A program made the position numbers and the translations under genes. The notes beneath the pieces are model-generated. The model saw only the letters and a list, made by a program, of their open reading frames with translations, was not told where the DNA came from and searched no databases. Positions 61,695 through 64,000 of a stretch of 64,000 nt of DNA are shown in pieces. Position 1 is the first letter of the stretch. Each line of letters starts with the position of its first letter. The DNA is from Ruminococcus champanellensis 18P13 = JCM 17042 (lineage in GTDB: Bacteria; Bacillota; Clostridia; Oscillospirales; Ruminococcaceae): assembly GCF_000210095.1 (NCBI RefSeq), contig NC_021039.1, forward strand, positions 2,142,113-2,206,112. The letters run 5' to 3'.

Positions 61695-62576
61695 TTATTG
61701 ACGAGTCAAAATCACAAAATCGGTTATGTTGATGCCCGTAGACGAATTGTACGAATACAGGCACAGGGTGTTGGAATTCACAAGCTCCAGATACAAATAG
61801 TCGGTTTCTCCGTTTTGCACAGCCTGGAGCAGATGGGTATCCGGATCGTAGGAATAGGGGAGACTGTCCGACATCATCTCCTGTCCATTGGTCGAAATAT
61901 TCAATGTCAGCTTCCCGTTGGTGCCAATGGTGAGGATCGCTTGCATAGATTCCTCAAGTCCCAGATCATCCGGAGACATGGTCCAGTCTCCTGTGACAGA
62001 GGACAGAGGTAATGGATTTGCCGGACGCAGCGGCGTGACCCCTGTGTCCGGTTTGGTTCCGGTGGCAGTCGTCTTTGCAGGCTTCGTATTCTGGGCCGGT
62101 GCGTCCGTCGTGACGGTCGGTGCAGTTGTTGTGGCGGCTTCTGTTGTGACTTCCTCCGGCTGTGTGGTGACGGTGGTTACGGTGGTAGTTTCCGTGGTGG
62201 TCGTGGATGCAATGGTTGTCATAACAGGCTGGGTATGGGTTGTGGTGGTAATGAGATCGATCACCAGGGCATTGCTGTCACGGGAGCTTTCCTCCGGCTG
62301 TTTGTCCCGGGTCATGTAATAGATCACACCGGCTGCCAGACCGATCACTGCAAGCAGCAGGAGCATGGCTACGATCACCGGTTGCGGAGAGTGTTTAGGT
62401 TCTTCCGTTTCCTCCGGCATAGTCAACTGCACTTCTTCCGGCGTATCCTGCATGCTCTGGGGCATGGCAGGTGCCTGTTCCGGCTGGGAGACAGGCTGAT
62501 CCGTCAGCAGTTGTCCGCAGTGGTTGCAGAAGATGGATTGCTCTGGATTGTCCGTACCACAGTTTTTACAAGTCAT
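61695..62576 (-). CDS. Zinc-ribbon membrane protein with Thr-rich linker and external C-domain
   Basis: 293 aa. N-terminal zinc ribbon CKNCGTDNPEQSIFCNHCG (two CxxC pairs), a Pro/Gln/Glu linker, one membrane helix (about 67-87, VIVAMLLLLAVIGLAAGVIY), then a Thr-rich stretch (about 105-170, TTTTETTTVTTVTTQP). The last ~95 residues (VTGDWTMSPDDLGLEESMQA and onward) form a small beta-rich domain, topologically outside. The zinc ribbon stays in the cytosol. Function unknown; similar layouts occur in Ruminococcus surface proteins. Gap to the phosphofructokinase gene is 17 bp, so they may share a transcript. Confidence 0.8.
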   Translation of the reverse strand: MTCKNCGTDNPEQSIFCNHCGQLLTDQPVSQPEQAPAMPQSMQDTPEEVQLTMPEETEEPKHSPQPVIVAMLLLLAVIGLAAGVIYYMTRDKQPEESSRDSNALVIDLITTTTHTQPVMTTIASTTTTETTTVTTVTTQPEEVTTEAATTTAPTVTTDAPAQNTKPAKTTATGTKPDTGVTPLRPANPLPLSSVTGDWTMSPDDLGLEESMQAILTIGTNGKLTLNISTNGQEMMSDSLPYSYDPDTHLLQAVQNGETDYLYLELVNSNTLCLYSYNSSTGINITDFVILTRQ

Positions 62577-62593
62577 AGAAATTCCTTTCTGGA

Positions 62594-63808
62594 TTACAGA
62601 ATAAAATGCACCGGCATGCCGTTGCGCATGATGGGCTGCCGCTCCCCCTGGATCAGGGGCAGGAAGTAGGGGATCGCCTCGTCACAGACTCCGTTGCCGT
62701 CAGGCGTGATCCATTCCTGGGGAAACAGACGGATCCGGTTTGCCACACGCTGTGCCTCCACAGCGGAAATGGTGATGTCGTAGGGCGCATCTCCGGTACG
62801 CTGCAATGTCATCATACAACCGCTTTTGCCCTCCAGCATGGTACACAGGGCGCAGGCTCCCACCTGCAAGGATTCGGAAATATCTGTTTCAGAGGCAAGA
62901 TGCGCTGCACAGCGCTGCATCACGTTCAGCTCGATGGAGCGCACCTTACAGCCCAGATGCTTCCGCACCATATTTTCCAGGTATTTGCCCACACCAGCCA
63001 GATACTTGTGCCCGAAGGCATCGTTCTCACCGGACTGGAAATCATCCGCAGCATATCCGCCCTCGCTGAGGCGTACCCCTTCGGAGACTGCTACGATCAC
63101 GGACTTGTGACTTGCGTGCATCCGGCGCACATCCGACATGAACCGTTCTGTGCTGAAGGGGATCTCCGGCAGGTAGATCAGATGGGGTGCCTCCAGACCG
63201 TTATGATGCAACAGGCAGGTGGAGGCGGTGAGCCAGCCGGCATCCCGTCCCATGATCTCCACAATGGTGACAGAGGGCAGGTTGTAGACCGCACTGTCCT
63301 GGGCGATTTCCGCCAGGGTGGTGGTCACATACTTCACTGCGGAGCCGAAGCCCGGTGTGTGATCCGTATACATCAGATCATTGTCAATGGTTTTGGGAAT
63401 GCCAATGACACGGATAGGGCTGTTGACGGAGGTAAGATATGCCGACAGCTTTGCCACTGTATCCATGGAATCATTGCCGCCGATGTAGAAAAAGGCGTCA
63501 ATGCTATGGGCTTTCAGAGCGTTGTGAATGGTTTCATAGGGTGTGGTATTCTCCTCCGCAAGGGGCAGCTTTACCCGGCAGGAGCCTAACGCAGTGGAAG
63601 GGGTGCGGCAGAGCAGATCCACCTGTTTCGCATCCGGCAGCAACGTGCGCAGATCTACCAGGCGCTCATGGAGGATACCCTCAATGCCGTTGCGGGAGCC
63701 GTAGATTTTTTCAATTTCCGGATGCTTGCATGCTTCCAGGTATACGCCTGCCAGGGTGGCATTGATGGCGCAGGTAGGGCCGCCGGATTGTGCGATAACG
63801 ATATTCAT
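62594..63808 (-). CDS. 6-phosphofructokinase, PPi-dependent type
   Basis: 404 aa. N-terminal IAQSGGPTCAINATLAGVYL, GGNDSMDTVAKLS (about 110) and GIPKTIDNDLMYTDHTPGFG, where the Lys in PKTIDND and the residue after GGN are features of PPi-using enzymes rather than GGDGS/PGTIDND of ATP enzymes. MGRDAGWLTA follows. It phosphorylates fructose-6-phosphate, probably reversibly with PPi, saving ATP in an anaerobe. ATG behind GAGGAA. Phosphate donor is inferred from motifs, not proven. Confidence 0.88.
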   Translation of the reverse strand: MNIVIAQSGGPTCAINATLAGVYLEACKHPEIEKIYGSRNGIEGILHERLVDLRTLLPDAKQVDLLCRTPSTALGSCRVKLPLAEENTTPYETIHNALKAHSIDAFFYIGGNDSMDTVAKLSAYLTSVNSPIRVIGIPKTIDNDLMYTDHTPGFGSAVKYVTTTLAEIAQDSAVYNLPSVTIVEIMGRDAGWLTASTCLLHHNGLEAPHLIYLPEIPFSTERFMSDVRRMHASHKSVIVAVSEGVRLSEGGYAADDFQSGENDAFGHKYLAGVGKYLENMVRKHLGCKVRSIELNVMQRCAAHLASETDISESLQVGACALCTMLEGKSGCMMTLQRTGDAPYDITISAVEAQRVANRIRLFPQEWITPDGNGVCDEAIPYFLPLIQGERQPIMRNGMPVHFIL

Positions 63809-63918
63809 ATTCTATTCCTCACAATTTTTATTTTGCAGCATGCGGCTCGGATCCCGCTGCGGCAAGTGTATCCCCGTCCGGTCTTGTGAGAGAGGGAACC
63901 GGACAGGGCGCAGGGTTA

Positions 63919-64000
63919 TTATGCAGGGGCATGGGTATCCGGAGCGGAGGATTCCGCCGGGTTCACATGCACCATGCAGTGCTTGATGGAGGGGAACTTT
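63919..64000 (-). CDS. Cation diffusion facilitator, C-terminal end (partial)
   Basis: The minus strand from the window edge reads KFPSIKHCMVHVNPAESS and stops at 63921-63919. The KHCMVHVNP motif matches the extreme C-terminus of the cytosolic domain of CDF (zinc/iron efflux) proteins. Only 26 residues are visible, so the call rests on this motif. It precedes the phosphofructokinase gene by about 110 bp. Confidence 0.6.
   Translation of the reverse strand, partial: KFPSIKHCMVHVNPAESSAPDTHAPA

Noticed and set aside
1-64000. CRISPR array, restriction-modification or known anti-phage island
   Set aside because: No regularly spaced repeats, cas genes or intact methylase/nuclease pair were seen; the only methylase is a fragment of a conjugative-element gene.
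1-64000. Insertion sequence or transposase
   Set aside because: No transposase motif or terminal inverted repeats with target duplication were found in either strand.

Overview
The window looks like a chromosomal stretch of an anaerobic, low-to-medium GC Gram-positive bacterium of the Ruminococcus / Oscillospiraceae type, and a cellulosome-forming Ruminococcus such as the R. champanellensis / R. flavefaciens group fits best. This is inference from: a dockerin-bearing secreted GH98 protein, a cohesin-like lipoprotein, Thr-rich linkers in cell-surface proteins, a T-box leader, a lysine riboswitch, a PPi-type phosphofructokinase, a NifU-like/GGGtGRT pair, and sigma-A promoters that mostly have 17-bp spacers.

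Region 1 (1 to about 12,370) is a decayed integrative element, visibly more AT-rich than the rest. It holds an agr-type quorum-sensing block (LytTR regulator, GHKL kinase, start of AgrB), a large methylase-helicase gene broken at both ends, a MobC-like fragment, a WYL regulator split by a stop codon, a DnaQ-like exonuclease, an XRE regulator, a sigma-like protein, an excisionase and a tyrosine integrase. The element ends against the 3' end of tRNA-Leu(UAA), its likely attachment site, with repeated octamers that look like integrase arm sites.

Region 2 (12,371-31,000) is core genome. The lysine/DAP operon asd - unknown - dapA - dapB sits behind a lysine riboswitch. Diverging from it is queA-tgt-gph-mscS-metallophosphoesterase, followed by mutY. 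A MoxR/DUF58/transglutaminase operon comes next, converging on mutY, and then ppa-prs.

Region 3 (31,000-47,400) mixes fibre degradation, transport and metabolism. A sensor/degenerate-GGDEF/AraC regulator is divergent from the GH98-CBM35-dockerin gene, with two 11-bp direct repeats between their promoters. Then come a GT-C membrane protein under an inverted-repeat operator, ldh, the NifU-like/GGGtGRT operon, an NSS symporter, a polar amino-acid ABC transporter, a GNAT protein, surE, a lipoprotein whose cohesin-like halves appear in swapped order, and leuA behind a leucine T-box.

Region 4 (47,500-64,000) starts with a tightly overlapping run, thyX - tmk - DUF2156 - DJ-1/PfpI - 5-formyl-THF cyclo-ligase - mltG - peptidase U32. 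It continues with a MacB-type ATPase and FtsX permease, a MarR-controlled heterodimeric ABC exporter, a zinc-ribbon membrane protein, a PPi-type phosphofructokinase, and the 3' end of a cation diffusion facilitator.

The most unusual items are the permuted cohesin-like lipoprotein (44439-45290), the AraC/GH98 control region (31046-31145), the agr block with its 21-bp-phased repeats (1-2420), and a tRNA-Leu 5'-half copy beside the integrase.
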